Under the pieces are notes generated by a model, which made no database searches, was not told the origin of the DNA, and saw only the letters and a program-made list of their open reading frames with translations. Position numbers and translations under genes: made by a program. A stretch of DNA of 64,000 nt from Neurospora crassa OR74A (taxonomy: Eukaryota > Ascomycota > Sordariomycetes > Sordariales > Sordariaceae), in assembly GCF_000182925.2 (NCBI RefSeq), contig NW_011929459.1, forward strand, positions 100,001 to 164,000, given 5' to 3'. Positions 22,262-35,868 of the stretch are shown here, one piece after another. Positions within the stretch are counted from its first letter, which is position 1. Each line of letters starts with the position of its first letter.

Positions 22262-25200
22262 TTGACTTTGGATTAGGTAGGAATACTTATTAAATTTAAG
22301 TATATTAATAAGCAGAGGAAAAGAAATTAATAGGGATTGCCCTAGTAATGGCGAGTGAAGTGGTAATAGTTCAAATTTGAAATTTAACTTCGGCCCGAAT
22401 TATAATTTATAGAAGAAGCTTTTAGTAAAGTACTTTTTAAATCCCTTAGAACGGGGCGCTATAGAGGGTAAAAACCTTATATAGTTGGATGCCAATTTAA
22501 TATAAAGTTCCTTCGACGAATTGAATAGTTTAGGAATATTATTTAAAATAGGAGGTAAATTTCTTCTAAAGTTAAATATTAGTTAGAAACTAATAGTATA
22601 TAAGTAGAGTAATTGAAAGATAAAAAGTATTTTAAAAAGAGGGTTAAATAGTACGTAAAATTATTAAAAGGGAAGTATTTATAATTAGATTTGCGTTATT
22701 CCAATTATTTAGTATTTTTATTAGTATATTTGGGATAGTTTAGGCTAATATTAATTTTAGTAGGGGGATAAAGGTCCGGGGAATGTAGCTCCTCTAGGAG
22801 TATTATAACCCTAAGCGTAATACCCTTACCGGGATTAAAATTCGTATATTTATAAAGATACTAATATAATAATTATTAATAATTTGTTTTAAAATATAGA
22901 TTAAGGAATTAAGGTTTTACGTAAGTATTTGGGTATAAAATCCGTATACGTAATGAAAGTAAATATAAGTAAGAGCTTCGGCGTATTATTAACCGATTTT
23001 AATATATTTAAATAAATTTAAGTAAGAGTATTAAGCTTTAGACCTAAAAGATAGTAAACTATACTTAGATAGGGTGAAGTTAGAAGAAATTCTAATAGAA
23101 GTTCGTAGTAGTTTTGATATATAAATTAATTATTAAATTTAAGTATAGGGGCAAAAGATTAATTGAATTATTTAGTAGCTAGTTACCGCCGAAGTTTCCC
23201 TTAAGATAGTAGTATTATTCTTTAGTTTTATAAAATAAAGCGAATAATTAGGGATTCGGGGGCGCTTTTTAACCTTTATTTATTTTTAAACTTTAAATAT
23301 ATAAAAAACCCTTATTATTTAATTAAATATAAGTATTCAAATATATTAATATTAGTAGGCTATTTTTAGTAAATAGAATTAATAATATAGAATAAACCGA
23401 ATACAGGATTAAGGTATTAGAGTGGACGTTTATTAAATACTATAAAAGGCGTTAGTATATTTTAATAGTAGGACGGTAGCTATAGAAGTTAGAATCCGTT
23501 AAAGATTATATAATAATTTATTTACCGAATATATTAACTTTAAAAATAAATAGTACTTAAGCATTCTACTTATACCCCGCCTTTAGAATAGAAATAATAC
23601 CTTAAGAAGTAGGCGGTTATAGAAGTTAGTAATAAAGCTTAAGGTATAAGCCTAGGTTGAACGGCCTTTAGTGTAAATTTTAATAGTAGTAGTAAATACT
23701 TTAATAAGAATTTAAAGGATTGAAGTAGGGAAAAGTTTTATATAAATAGTAGTTGGATATAGGTTAATCGATTCTAAGCTATAGGGAAGTTTTGTTTTAA
23801 AGGGGTATTTATACTCTATATAGCGAAAGGGAAGCTGGTTAATATTTTGGTATTTGAATGTGGGTTTTGCGTAATAATATAATTAAATGCGGAGACGACG
23901 GCGGGGGCCCCGGGTAAAATTCTTTTTTCTTTTTAATAGTTTATTATTTTAAAAATAGTTTGTTTGGAGATAGGGTTTAATAGCCGGAAGAATTTAATAT
24001 TTTTATTAGGTCCGGTGCGTTTTTAATATCCTTTAAAAATCTATAGGAGGGAATAATTTTTATATTAGGTTATATTTATAATTGTAGTAGGTCTTTAAAG
24101 TAAATAGTCTTTGGTTGATAGAATAATATAGATAAGGGAAATTAGTAAAATAGATTTGTAATTTCGGGAAAAAGATTAGCTTTAAGGGTTAGGTATATTG
24201 GGTTTTAGGTAAATGCCTTAGGAGTAGATTGCTACTAGTTAGGTAATTGGTTAGTAGCTTTTAGTATTTGGGTATAGAAGTTTTTAGTAGATTTCGGTTG
24301 TTCGGTATATATTTAATAATTAATTTAAAATTAGTATAGATAGGGGGAATTTAATTATTTAATTAAAATATAGTATTGCAATAGTTAGAAAGTAGTATTA
24401 ATATAATATAATTTTTATTTAGTATTCTAAATATTAAAGTGAAGAAATTTAATTAAGTGTAGGTAAATGGCGGGAGTAACTATAATTTTTTTAAAGTAGT
24501 TAAATATTTTATTATTTAATTAGTAATGCGTATAAATGGATTAATAAAATTCCTACTATTTTTATTTATTATTTAGTGAAACTATAGTTAAGGGAACGGA
24601 TTTAGTAGAATTAGTGGAGAAAGAAGACCCTATTAAATTTAACTTTAATTTAATATTGTAAAAAGATATAGGAGGTATAGAATAGGTGGGAGCTTTGGTA
24701 TTAGTAAAATACTATTATTCTTATTATTTTTTTATTTATTTAATTAAGTAGGGCTGGATTTTTGTTTAATTTCTAGTTTTAAGGTCCTTTACGGGCTAAT
24801 CCGGATTGAAAATATTATTAGGTAGGGAGTTTGGTTGGGGCGGTATATTTATTAAATTATAATGTAGGTGTCCTAAGGGGGGCTTATAGAGAATAGAAAT
24901 CTCTAGTAGAATAAAAGGGTAAAAGTCCCTTTAATTTTAATTTTTAGTATAAATACAAACTATAAAAGTGTAGTCTATTAATCCTTTAGTCCTTTGAAAT
25001 TTAAGGTTAGAGGTGTTAGAAAAGTTACTATAGGGATAATTGGTTTGTGGCGGTTAAGTATTTATAGTAATATTGCTTTTTGATCCTTTGATATTAGTTT
25101 TTCTTATTATATTGAAGTAGAATTTAGTAAGCGTTAGATTGTTTATTTACTAATAGGGAATATAAGTTGGGTTTAGATTATTATAAAATAGGTTAGTTTT

Positions 25201-25597
25201 ATTTTATTAATAATTTTATTATAATAGTAATTAAATTTAGTATAAAAGGAATTGCTTATTTAAATAATTAGTTTTTATAGTTATTTGACTGGGTAGTATT
25301 GTAATACTACTATTTATTAGATAATGGTTAAATATTTTTAAATTAGAATTTATATTAGAATACGATGATATTTTTAATATATTGTAGATATATAAGAATA
25401 GGCTCTAACTTTGTATTTTAGTAGGCGATTCCTTTGTTAATTTTAAAGTAGCTAGCGGTAATTTACGTATTGTAATTTTAATACATATTAGATTAAATCC
25501 TTTATAGATAATTTAAATATACGAAAGGGTCCTATAAGTAGTAGAATAGCTTTATTATTATAATTTACTAAGGGTAAGCCTTCCTTCGTTTAGATTT
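22262..25597 (+). rRNA. 28S rRNA gene, unit 3, RIP-degraded
   Basis: 3336 bases, from TTGACTTTGGATTAGGTAGG to the TTTAGATTT terminus. The sarcin-ricin loop reads AGTATAAAAGGAATT at 25239. A segment near 23893 keeps GAGACGACGGCGGGGGCCCC almost clean. TpG is commoner than CpA throughout, which points to changes mainly on C of the + strand. Confidence 0.95.
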
Positions 25598-26900
25598 TTT
25601 AATAGAAGGGTCTATTTAATAAGTAGGTATTTATTGGGGGGTCCTTTTAAAATTTAATTATTAAAGCCTAAGAGGGCGAAAGTATTTTATTGGAGGGAAA
25701 GTATAGGGTAAATAGGGATAGGAAGGGGATTTAGTTAAATTTAGTATTTTTTAAGTTTAAATAATATTATTTTAGGAATGCGGGTAGGCTAAATATAAGG
25801 GGTTTATTATATTAGTAGTTAATTTATAGAAGGTTTAATAGTTATATATAATATATATTCAGGGAAGTATTAATTAGCGTAATATACGTAGGTACGGCTG
25901 GGTTAGGCCTTTATAAATTTTAATAATTATAGTAGGTAGAGTAGGTAAGAGTAATTAATTAAGTAGCGGTGGGGTAAGAGTGATTAGGTAGGCGAGTAAT
26001 TTTTAAATAAATTTGTAATTTTAAATAAGTAAATATATTTATAATTAGGTTAAGTATAGTATTAGGTAAGTAAGTGTATTCGAATTATATAAAGTAGTAT
26101 AGAGAAGAGAGGGTAAATAAGTATATCCGGGCGGGTTAGGTATATAGAGTAGGTAGGTGCGTTTGGGTATGGAATTTTTGTATAGATAGTAGTTATATTA
26201 GGAAGGTAAGGGCGAAGGTTTGTGTAGGGTAGGTAAGAAGGATTAAGAAGTTTAAGGGGGCTAAAGGGTTATTTTCTAACTCCTATTAGAAGGGGTTTAT
26301 TAAAGGAAAGGGTAGGGTAGTAGTAGGAAGGGGTAAATAAATAAAGAAACTATATAGTTAAATAAAAGTATTTATAATTTTTTTATTAGAAAATATAGTA
26401 GGGTAAGTAGGAAAAGGTTATATAGAATTATATTTTTATATAAGGTAAAAATATAAAGGGGGAGGCTATTTTTTTAATTTTTAAGTAGGCGAGGCAGTAA
26501 GTAGGCTATTTGGGTTAGGAATGGTTTAATTTTTAAGGAGGGAGCGAAAATTTCTTTCTTTTTTTTTTTTTCTTTTTTTATTTATTTATTTTTTTTCTTT
26601 CTTCTTTTTCTCCTCCCTCTTTCTTCTTCCTACTTTTATCCTCTTTATTATTCTTCTTCTTCCTTTTCCTTTCCTCTCTATCTTCCTTCGTTTTAATTCT
26701 TTTTTTCTTTTTTCTTCCTTTTTCTTTTTTCTTTTTAGCTTTTAACCTTTTTTTAAGGCTTTCCTCTCTTAATATTTCTTTCCTTATACTTTTAAACCCC
26801 CCTCCATTCCCTTCTTTTATATTATATTTATATAAGGATAAAAAAGTAATATGATTAATATGTAAATAAAATAAAGAAGGTTCTTATTCTTCTTTTCTTT

Positions 26901-26901
<1 letters not shown>

Positions 26902-26947
<46 letters not shown>
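26902..26947 (+). repeat. Poly-T tract, unit 4 (46 T)
   Basis: Run of 46 T after TTTCTTTG, followed by ATATATAT. Confidence 0.9.
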
Positions 26948-26950
<3 letters not shown>

Positions 26951-28113
26951 TATATTTTTCTTACTTTCCTTCTACCTTTTTATTTTTATAATATTTTGCC
27001 CCTTTAGTAAGCTTCTTCCTTTCTTTTTCTTTTTATTCTTCTTTTCGTCCTTTTATTTTACCTCTAAATCTTTATTAAGTAAGGGCGTTTATAAAGTAAA
27101 TAAATACTTTTAGAGTAGTAGGAGCTAAATTATAATAAAAGTAGAAGTTTTTTTTATAAATATAGGAAGAAAAAGGTATTTAGAGGCGATTAAGTTGATT
27201 AATTAGAATCTATACGGTTTTGAATAAATTATTAAGGAAGGGTAGGTAAATAATTGATAGTAGGAAAGAAGAAAAAGAAGAAAAAAAGAAAAAAAAAAAA
27301 GAAATTTTAAAAATAGTAGAAGAAGAAGGGTAATAGAATTTAAGGAGTATAAATAGTTAGTAAAATAGGTAGGGTATTAGGTAGCTTTAGTTATATAGGT
27401 AGGGAGGATATATTAAGGTTAGTATATTAATAAAGAAGGTTGAATTAGTAAATATAAAAAGAAAAAAATAAGAGTAATATAAATATTTTTAATATAATTA
27501 TAAGATATTATAAATTATATTAGGGAAGATAAAAAGTAGTTAGTTTTTTACTTAGTAGAAATATAGTTTGAATAGACGTTATAAGGTAAGTATATTTACT
27601 TTATATAAGAAAAGCGTAACCGAAGTTAAAAAGGTAGAAGAGGGAAAGGTAGTAAAGGGTAGTATTTATTAAATATAGGGTAGGTAAGAACAATTAGGTA
27701 AGTAAGGAAGGTATAATTGACCTTTAGAAGTTGAAGTTTTAAAAAAGAAAATTATAAGTAGGTAGTATTTATTAAGTATAAAGTAGGTAAAAATTATAAG
27801 GTAAATACAATAGGTTTATATAAAAAAAGTAAAATTAAAATTAAAAAGAAAAAAATAGTAAGCGGGTAATATTTATTAAGTATAAGGTAGATAAGAATAA
27901 TTAGGTAGGTAAAGAAGGTATAATTAATTTAATAAAGAAGGTATAGTCTTTATAAATTTAAAATAAGATTTTTGAGAAGGTACGATTTAGTTGGGTAGTT
28001 AGATAATTATAAATTAATTTTTAAAATTTTTTATATTAAGGAATTTCGTAGGAGTTGAAAAATTATAGTTTAGACTATCGGGCTATACTATTCCTAGATT
28101 CGAGGTTGGAAGG

Positions 28114-28133
28114 TATATAAGAAGGAGCGGCGG
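28114..28133 (+). promoter_or_regulatory. Candidate Pol I promoter core, unit 4
   Basis: TATATAAGAAGGAGCGGCGG, identical to unit 1, 680 bases before the 18S. Confidence 0.3.
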
Positions 28134-28793
28134 AGAGTAATAGGAAAGAGTAAGTAGTAAAATTATTCGATTATCCCTACTTCCGGCTCCTTTTTATAGG
28201 TATAAGTAAGGATATATAGGGCCTACTCTATTTAGAAACTTTTTATAGGAGGGCTATTTTAATTTATAGTTTAAGTACCTTCTTATAGTAATTTATAAAG
28301 GAAATTAAATTTTAATTTATAAAGTATTATTATTACGTAGCTCCTTATAGTCTACTAGGGAGTTAATGTTAATAGTGTAAATTACTTTAGTATTATTTTA
28401 GTAAAGGTTTTGTTTTTATTAAATAATATTTAAGAAGATCCTATAAGTATTAGGGAGTACCCTATAAATATTGAAGGGTAGGTTCTATAAATAATTAATT
28501 ATTAATTAAATTTATTTATAAACTGCTAGGGGTATTGGTTAGTTAGGGAAGCCTTTAGGTAGAACCTTTTATATTAGGCTTCCTTTTGGAGCGTATAAGC
28601 GGTATGCGAGAGGCGTTTTACATTCTCCTATTTTCTTACTAATTATATTTTGGGGAATTTAGAAGGGGAAAGTAAATATATATTTCAAAGTAAATTCGGC
28701 CTTGCTATACGAGCTTCGGATTATTTACTTTTATAATTTTGTAAATTCTTTTATTTATTTACGAATAGTTAGTCTTTTTAGGCGTACGATAGT

Positions 28794-30674
28794 TATTTAA
28801 TTAATTCTATTAGTAGTTATATATTTATTTTAAAGATTAAGTTATATATATTTAAATTTAAGTAATTAAATTGCGAAATTGCAAATAGTTTATTAAATTA
28901 ATTATAATTTATTTAATAGTACTTTACTATATAAATAACTATAGTAATTCTAGAGTTAATATATGTTAAAAACCCTAATTTCGGAAGGGGTATATTTATT
29001 AGATTAAAAATTAATACCCTTTAGGGTTAATTAGTAATTTATAATAATTTTTCGAATTATATAGCTTTACGTTAGTAATAGTTTATTTAAATTTTTGCCC
29101 TATTAATTTTCGACGGTTGGGTTTTGGCTAGTTATAGTGATAATAGGTAATGGAGGGTTAGGGCTCGACCTTGGAGAAGGAGTTTGAGAAACGGCTATTA
29201 TATTTAAGGAAGGTAGTAAGCGTGTAAATTATTTAATTCCGATATAGGGAGGTAGTAATAATAAATATTAATATAAGGCTCTTTTAGGTTTTGTAATTAG
29301 AATAAGTATAATTTAAATCCTTTAACGAGGAATAATTGGAGGGTAAGTTTGGTGCTAGTAGTTGCGGTAATTCTAATTCTAATAGTATATATTAAAGTTA
29401 TTGAGGTTAAAAAGTTTGTAATTGAACTTTGGGCTCGGCTTATTAGTCCGTTTTACTATATATATTAATTGGGTTGGGCCTTTTTTTTTGGAGAACTATA
29501 TACTTTTTATTAAGTATGTTGGGGAATTAGGACTTTTACTATAAATAAATTAGATTATTTAAAGAAGGCCTATATTCGAATATATTAGTATAGAATAATA
29601 GAATAGAATATATAGTTCTATTTTATTAGTTTCTAGGACTGTTGTAATAATTAATAAGGATAGTCGGGGGTATTAGTATTTAATTATTAGAGGTGAAANN
29701 NNNNNNNNNNNNNNNNNNNNNNNNNNNNNNNNNNNNNNNNNNNNNNNNNNNNNNNNNNNNNNNNNNNNNNNNNNNNNNNNNNNNNNNNNNNNNNNNNNAA
29801 GATTAACTATTACGAAAGTATTTGCTAAGGATATTTTTATTAATTAGGAATGAAAGTTAAGGGATTGAAGATAATTAGATATTGTTGTAGTTTTAATTAT
29901 AAATTATATTGATTAGGGATTGGACGGTATTATTTTTTAACTTGTTTAGTACTTTATAATAAATTAAAATATTTAGGCTCTTAGGGGAGTATAATTATAA
30001 GGTTGAAATTTAAAGAAATTAACGGAAGGGTACTATTAGGGGTGGAGTTTACGGTTTAATTTAATTTAATATAGGGAAACTTATTAGGTCCAAATACGAT
30101 GAGGATTAATAGATTGAGAATTCTTTCTTAATTTCGTAGGTAGTAGTATATAGCTATTCTTAGTTAGTAGAGTGATTTGTTTGTTTAATTATAATAATAA
30201 ACGAGACTTTAATTTACTAAATAGCTTATATTATTTTGGTAATACGCTAATTTTTTAGAGGGATTATTAGTTTAAGCTAATAGAAGTTTGAGGTAATAAT
30301 AGGTTTATAATACCTTTAAATATTTTGGGCCGTACGTGCGCTATACTAATATAGTTAGCGAGTATTTCTTTAGCCGGAAGGTCCGGGTAATTTTATTAAA
30401 TTATATTGTATTAGGGATAGAGTATTGCAATTATTACTCTTTAATAAAGAATCCCTAGTAAATGTAAATTATTAGTTTATATTAATTATATCCTTACCCT
30501 TTATATACACCGCCTGTTGTTACTACCGATTAAATAGTTTAGTAAAGTTTTTGGACTAGTTTAGGGAGGTTGGTAACGATTACTTAAAGTTGGAAAACTA
30601 TTTAAATTCGGTTATTTAGAGGAAGTAAAAATTATAATAAAATTTCCGTTAGTAAATTAGTAGAAGGATTATTA
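28794..30674 (+). rRNA. 18S rRNA gene, unit 4, RIP-degraded, with assembly gap
   Basis: The span of 1881 includes 100 N at 29699-29798. Taking out the N and adding the 15 bases that the other copies have there gives exactly 1796, so the gene is complete. The 530 loop reads GTGCTAGTAGTTGCGGTAA at 29352: only C has changed to T and every G survives, a clear one-strand pattern. TATACACCGCC near 30505 keeps the conserved ACACCGCC. Confidence 0.95.
29699..29798. other. Assembly gap of 100 N (true size about 15 bases)
   Basis: The left flank ends AGAGGTGAAA and the right flank starts AAGATTAACTATTACG. The other copies have a 15-base segment between these flanks, for example TTCTTGGATTTATTA in unit 3. 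The 100 N is therefore a placeholder, not a measured distance. Confidence 0.9.
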
Positions 30675-30864
30675 TAGAGTTATAAAACTCCTATAAATTA
30701 TTGCGAATTTTACTTATATAGTTACTTCGGCGCTAGCGGTTTAGAAAGGCCTTCGGGCTCTCTTAGATTTTTGGGTTTTTTATTTATAGGAGGCTGCCCG
30801 TTAGAGTGCCGAAATTAAATTTTTAATATTTTATATTTTTTTAAATAAATTTTTAAATAAATTA
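30675..30864 (+). other. ITS1, unit 4
   Basis: 190 bases. The core keeps CTTCGGCGCTAGCGG (30726), but the C-rich part is turned to T (TTTTTTATTT near 30777), as expected of changes on C of the + strand. Confidence 0.9.
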
Positions 30865-31022
30865 AAACTTTTAATAACGGATTTCTTAGTTCTAATATCG
30901 ATAAAGAATGTAGTAAAATGTAATAAGTAATATAAATTGTAAAATTTAGTAAATTATTGAATTTTTAAATGTATATTGTGTTTGTTAATATTTTAGCGAG
31001 TATATTTATTCGAACGTTATTT
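30865..31022 (+). rRNA. 5.8S rRNA gene, unit 4, RIP-degraded
   Basis: 158 bases. ATCGATAAAGAATG and ATGTAATAAGTAAT are recognisable. ATATTGTGTTTGTTAATA near 30974 keeps TpG where other copies have TpA. The 3' end CGAACGTTATTT is nearly intact. Confidence 0.95.
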
Positions 31023-31173
31023 TAATTATTAAATTCTATTTGCGTTAGGGATCTGCGGCTATCCGCGGTTTTTTAAAATTAGTAGTGGGCTTACTAGTTA
31101 TACCGAGCGTAGTAATTTTATATTGCTATAGTTATATAGTGGGTTTTTACTATAAAACCCCCTATTTTTAAAG
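31023..31173 (+). other. ITS2, unit 4
   Basis: 151 bases. TGCGGCTATCCGCGG near 31054 preserves the first GC-rich helix best of all copies. Confidence 0.9.
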
Positions 31174-34100
31174 TTAACCTCGGATTAAGTAGGAATACCC
31201 GCTGAATTTAAATATATTAATAAGTAGAGGAAAAGAAATTAATAGGGATTACCCTAATAATAGTGAATAAAGTAATAATAATTTAAATTTAAAATTTAAT
31301 TTTAGCCCGAATTGTAATTTATAGAAGAAGCTTTTAGTAAGGTACTTTTTGAGTCCTTTAGAACGGAGCGTTATAGAGGGTGAGAGTTTTGTATAATTGG
31401 ATGTTGATTTAATATAAAGTTCCTTTGATGAGTTGAGTAGTTTGGGAATATTATTTAAAATAGGAGGTAAATTTCTTCTAAAGTTAAATACTAGTTAGAG
31501 ATTAATAGTATATAAATAAAGTAATTGAAAGATAAAAAATACTTTAAAAAGAGGGTTAAATAATATATAAAATTATTGAAAGGGAAGTGTTTGTAATTAG
31601 ATTTATACTATTCTAATTATTTAATATTTTTATTGGTATATTTGGGATGGTTTAGGTTAGTATCGGTTTTAGTAGGGGGATAAAGGTCCGGGGAACGTAG
31701 CTCCTTTAGGAGTATTATAGCTCTGGGTGTAATACTTTTGTTAGGACTGAGGTTTGTGTATTTATAAGGATATTAGTATAATAGTTATTAATAACCTATT
31801 TTGAAATATGGATTAAGGAATTAAGGTTTTACGTAAGTATTTGGGTATAAAATTTGTATATATAATAAAAGTGAATATAAGTGAGAGTTTTAGTATATTA
31901 TTAATTAATTCTAATATATTTAGATAGATTTAAGTAAGAGTATTAAACTTTAGATTCGAAAGATAATGAATTATATTTAAATAGGGTAAAGCTAGAGGAA
32001 ATTTTAGTAGAGGTTTGTAACGGTTTTAACGTATAAATTAATTATTAAATTTAAATATAGGGGTGAAAGATTAATTGAATTATTTAGTAGTTAATTACTA
32101 CCGAAGTTTCCCTTAGGATAGTAATATTATTTTTTAGTTTTATAAGGTAAAACGAATAATTAGGGATTCGGGGGCGCTTTTTAGCCTTTATCTATTTTTA
32201 AACTTTAAATATATAAGAAGCCCTTATTATTTAATTAAATATAGGTATTCGAATATATTAATATTAGTAGGTTATTTTTAGTAAGTAGAATTAGCGATAC
32301 GGAATGAACCGAACGCGGGGTTAAAGTATTGGAGTAGACGTTTATTAGATATTATAAAAAGTGTTAATATATTTTAATAGTAGGACGGTAGTTATAGAAG
32401 TTAGAATTTACTAAGGATTATATAATAATTTACTTGCCGAATATATTAGTTTTGAAAATGGATAGCGCTTAAGCGTCTTACCTATACCTTGCCTTTAGAG
32501 TAGAAACGATACTTTAAAAAGTAGGCGGTTGTAGAGGTTAGTAACGAAGTTTAGGGCGTAAGTTTGGGTTGAACGGCCTTTAGTATAGATTTTATTAGTA
32601 GTAGTAAATATTTTAATAAGAATTTGAAGGACCGAAGTAGGGAAAAGTTCTATATAAATAGCGGTTGGATATAGGTTAATTAATTTTAAATTATAGGGAA
32701 GTTCTGTTTTAAAGGGGTATTTGTATTTTGTATAGCGAAAGGGAAGTTGGTTAATATTTTAATATTTGGATGTAGGTTTTGCGCGGTAATATAATTAAAT
32801 ATGGAGACGATGGTGGAGGCTTCGGGTAGAATTTTTTTTTCTTTTTAATAATCTATTACTTTAAAAATAGTTTATTTAGAGATAGGGTTTAATAGTTAGA
32901 AGAGTTTAATACTTTTATTAGGTCCGGTACGCTTTTAATATCCTTTGAAAATTTGTAGGAGGGAATAATTCTTATATTAGATTGTACTTATAATTATAGT
33001 AGGTCTTTAAAGTAAATAGCTTTTAGTTAATAGAATAATATAAATAAAGGAAGTTAGTAAAATAGATTTATAATTTTAGGAAAAGGATTAGTTCTAAAGG
33101 TTAAGTATATCGGGCTTTGGGTAGATGCCCTAAGAGTAGATTACTACTAGCTAGGTAACTGGTTGGTAGCTTTTAGTATCCAGGTATAAAAGTTTTTAGT
33201 AGATTTCGGTTGTCCGGTATATATTTAATAATTAATTTAGAATTAGTATAGATAGGGGGAATTTAATTATTTAATTAAAATATAGTATTACAATAGTTAG
33301 AAAGTAGTATTAATATAATATGATTTTTATTTAGTATTTTAAATATTAAAGTGAAGAAATTCAATTAAGCGTAGGTAAATAGCGGGAGTAATTATAATTC
33401 TCTTAAAGTAGCTAAATACTTCGTTATTTAATTAATAATACGTATAAATAGATTAATAAGATTCTTATTATCCCTATCTATTATTTAGCGAAATTATAAT
33501 TAAGGGAATAGGTTTAGTAGAATTAGTAGGGAAAGAAGACCCTATTAAATTTAATTCTAATTTAATATTATAAAAAGATATAGGAGGTATAGAATAGGTA
33601 GGAGCTTTAGCGCCGGTAAAATACTATTATTCCTATTATTTTTTTACTTATTTAATTAAGCGGGGCTGGATTTTCATCCAACTTCTAATTTTAAGGTCCT
33701 TCGTAGGCTGACTCGGATTGAAGATATTATTAGGTAGGGAATTTGGCTGGGGCGGTATATTTATTAAATTATAATATAGGTATTTTAAGGAGGGTTTATA
33801 GAGAATAGAAATCTTTAGTAAAATAAAAGGGTAAAAGTCCTTTTGATTTTAATTTTCAATATAAATATAAATTATAAAAGTGTAGTTTATCAATCTTTTA
33901 GTCCTTCGAAATTTGAGGCTAGAGGTGCTAGAAAAGTTATTATAAGGATAATTGGCTTATAGCGGCTAAGTATTTATAGCGATATTGCTTTTTGATCCTT
34001 TGATATTGGTTCTTCCTATTATATTGAAGTAGAATTTGGTAAGCGTTAGATTGTTTATTTATTAATAGGGAATATAAGTTAGGTTTAGACTATTATAAAA

Positions 34101-34509
34101 TAAGTTAGTTTTACCTTATTAATAATTTTATTATAATAGTAATTGAATTTAGTATAAAAGGAATTGTTTATTTAAATAATTAGTTTTTATAATTGTTCGA
34201 CCGGGTAGTATTGTAATATTACTATTTATTAGATAATAATTAAACGCCTCTAAGTTAGAATTTATATTAAAATACAATAATACTTTTAATATATTATAAA
34301 TATATAAAAATAAGCTCCGGCCTTATATTTTAGTAGGCGATTCCTCTATTAGCTTTAAAGTGGCTAGCGGTAATTTATATATTATAATTTTAATATATAT
34401 TAAATTAAATTTTTTATAGATAATTTAGATATACGAAAGGGTTTTATAAGTAGTAGAATAGTTTTATTATTATAATTTATTAAGGGTAAGCCCTCCTTCA
34501 TTTAGATTT
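31174..34509 (+). rRNA. 28S rRNA gene, unit 4, RIP-degraded
   Basis: 3336 bases from TTAACCTCGGATTAAGTAGG to TTTAGATTT. The sarcin-ricin loop reads AGTATAAAAGGAATT at 34151. A segment near 32300 keeps CGGAATGAACCGAACGCGGG. The gene lacks the intact loop of unit 2 but carries fewer G to A changes in several helices. Confidence 0.95.
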
Positions 34510-35807
34510 TTTAGTAGAAAAGTCTGTTTAATAAGTGGGTATTTATTGGGGGGTTCCTTTGAGATTTGGTTATTAGAATCCGAAAGGGCGAAAGTACTTT
34601 ATTAGAGGGAAAGTATAGGGTAAGTAGGGATAAGAAGGGGATTTAATTAAATTTAGTATTTCTTAAATTTAAACAATATTATTTTAAGGGTACGGGTAAG
34701 TTAGGTATAAGGAGTTTACTATATTAGTAGTTAATTTATAGAAGGTTTAGTAGCTATATATAGTATATACCTAGGGAAGTGTCGATTAGTATAATATATA
34801 TAAGTATAGCCGGGTTGGGCCTTTATAAATTTTAGTAATTATAGTAAGTAAGGTAGGTAAGAGCAACCGATTGAGCGGTGGCGGGGTAGGAGCAATTGGG
34901 TAGGCGAATAATTTTTAAGTAAGTTTATAGTTTTAAATAAGTAAATATATTTATAATTGGGTTAGGTATAGTACTAAGTAAGTAAGTATATTCGAATTAT
35001 ATAAGGTAATATAGAAAAGAGAGGGTAGGTAAGTGCGTTCGGGCGGGTTAGGTGTATAAGGTAGGTAAGTGCGTTTAGGTATAGAATTTTTATATAAATA
35101 GTAACTATATTAGGAAAGTAAGGGCGAAGGTTTGTATAGGGTAGGTAAGAAGGATTAAGAGGTTTGGGGGGGTTAAAAGGTTGTTTTTTAACTCCTATTA
35201 GAAGGGGTTTATTAAAGGAAAGGGTAGGGTAGTAATAGGAGGGGGTAAGTAAGTAAAGAAGCTATATAGTTAAATAAAAGTATTTATAGCTTTTTTATTA
35301 GAAAATATAGTAGGGTAAATAGGAAAAGGTTATATAAAATTGTATTTTTATATAAGGTAAAGGTATAAAGGGGGAGGCTATTTTTTTAATTTTTAGGTAG
35401 GCGAGGTAGTAGGTAGGCTACTTGGGCTAGGAATAGTTTAATTTTTAGGGGGGGAGCAAAAATTTCTTTTTTCTTTTTCTTTTTTTTTTTTATTTATTTA
35501 TTTTTTTTCTTTCTTTTTTTTCTCCTCCTTCTTTCTTCTTCCTACTTTTATCCTTTTTATTATTCTTCCTCCTCCCTTTCCTTTCTTCTCTATTTTCCTT
35601 CGTTTTAGTTCTTTTTTTCTTTTTTCTTCCTTTTTTTTTTTTCTTTTTAGTTTTTAACCTCTTTTTAGGGCTTTCCTCTCTTAATATTTCTTTCCTTATA
35701 CCTCTAAACCCCCTTCCGTTCCCTTCTTTTATATTATATTTATATAAGGATAAAAAAGTAATATGATTAATATGTAAATAAAATAAAGAAGGTTTTTATT
35801 CTTCTTT

Positions 35808-35809
<2 letters not shown>

Positions 35810-35865
<56 letters not shown>
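35810..35865 (+). repeat. Poly-T tract, unit 5 (56 T without the usual G)
   Basis: The G that elsewhere stands three bases into this stretch is missing, so the run appears as 56 T. It is 52 T if counted from the same point as in other copies. The G was either replaced by T or lost while the run grew. Confidence 0.85.

Positions 35866-35868
<3 letters not shown>

Larger units (their letters stand above)
25598..28793 (+). other. Intergenic spacer units 3-4
   Basis: 3196 bases with the standard order: C/T tract from 26549, poly-T (26902-26947), subrepeats (27662-27972), promoter candidate (28114) and 5' ETS. The subrepeat part is among the most A/T-shifted of the array. No other feature was seen. 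Confidence 0.85.
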
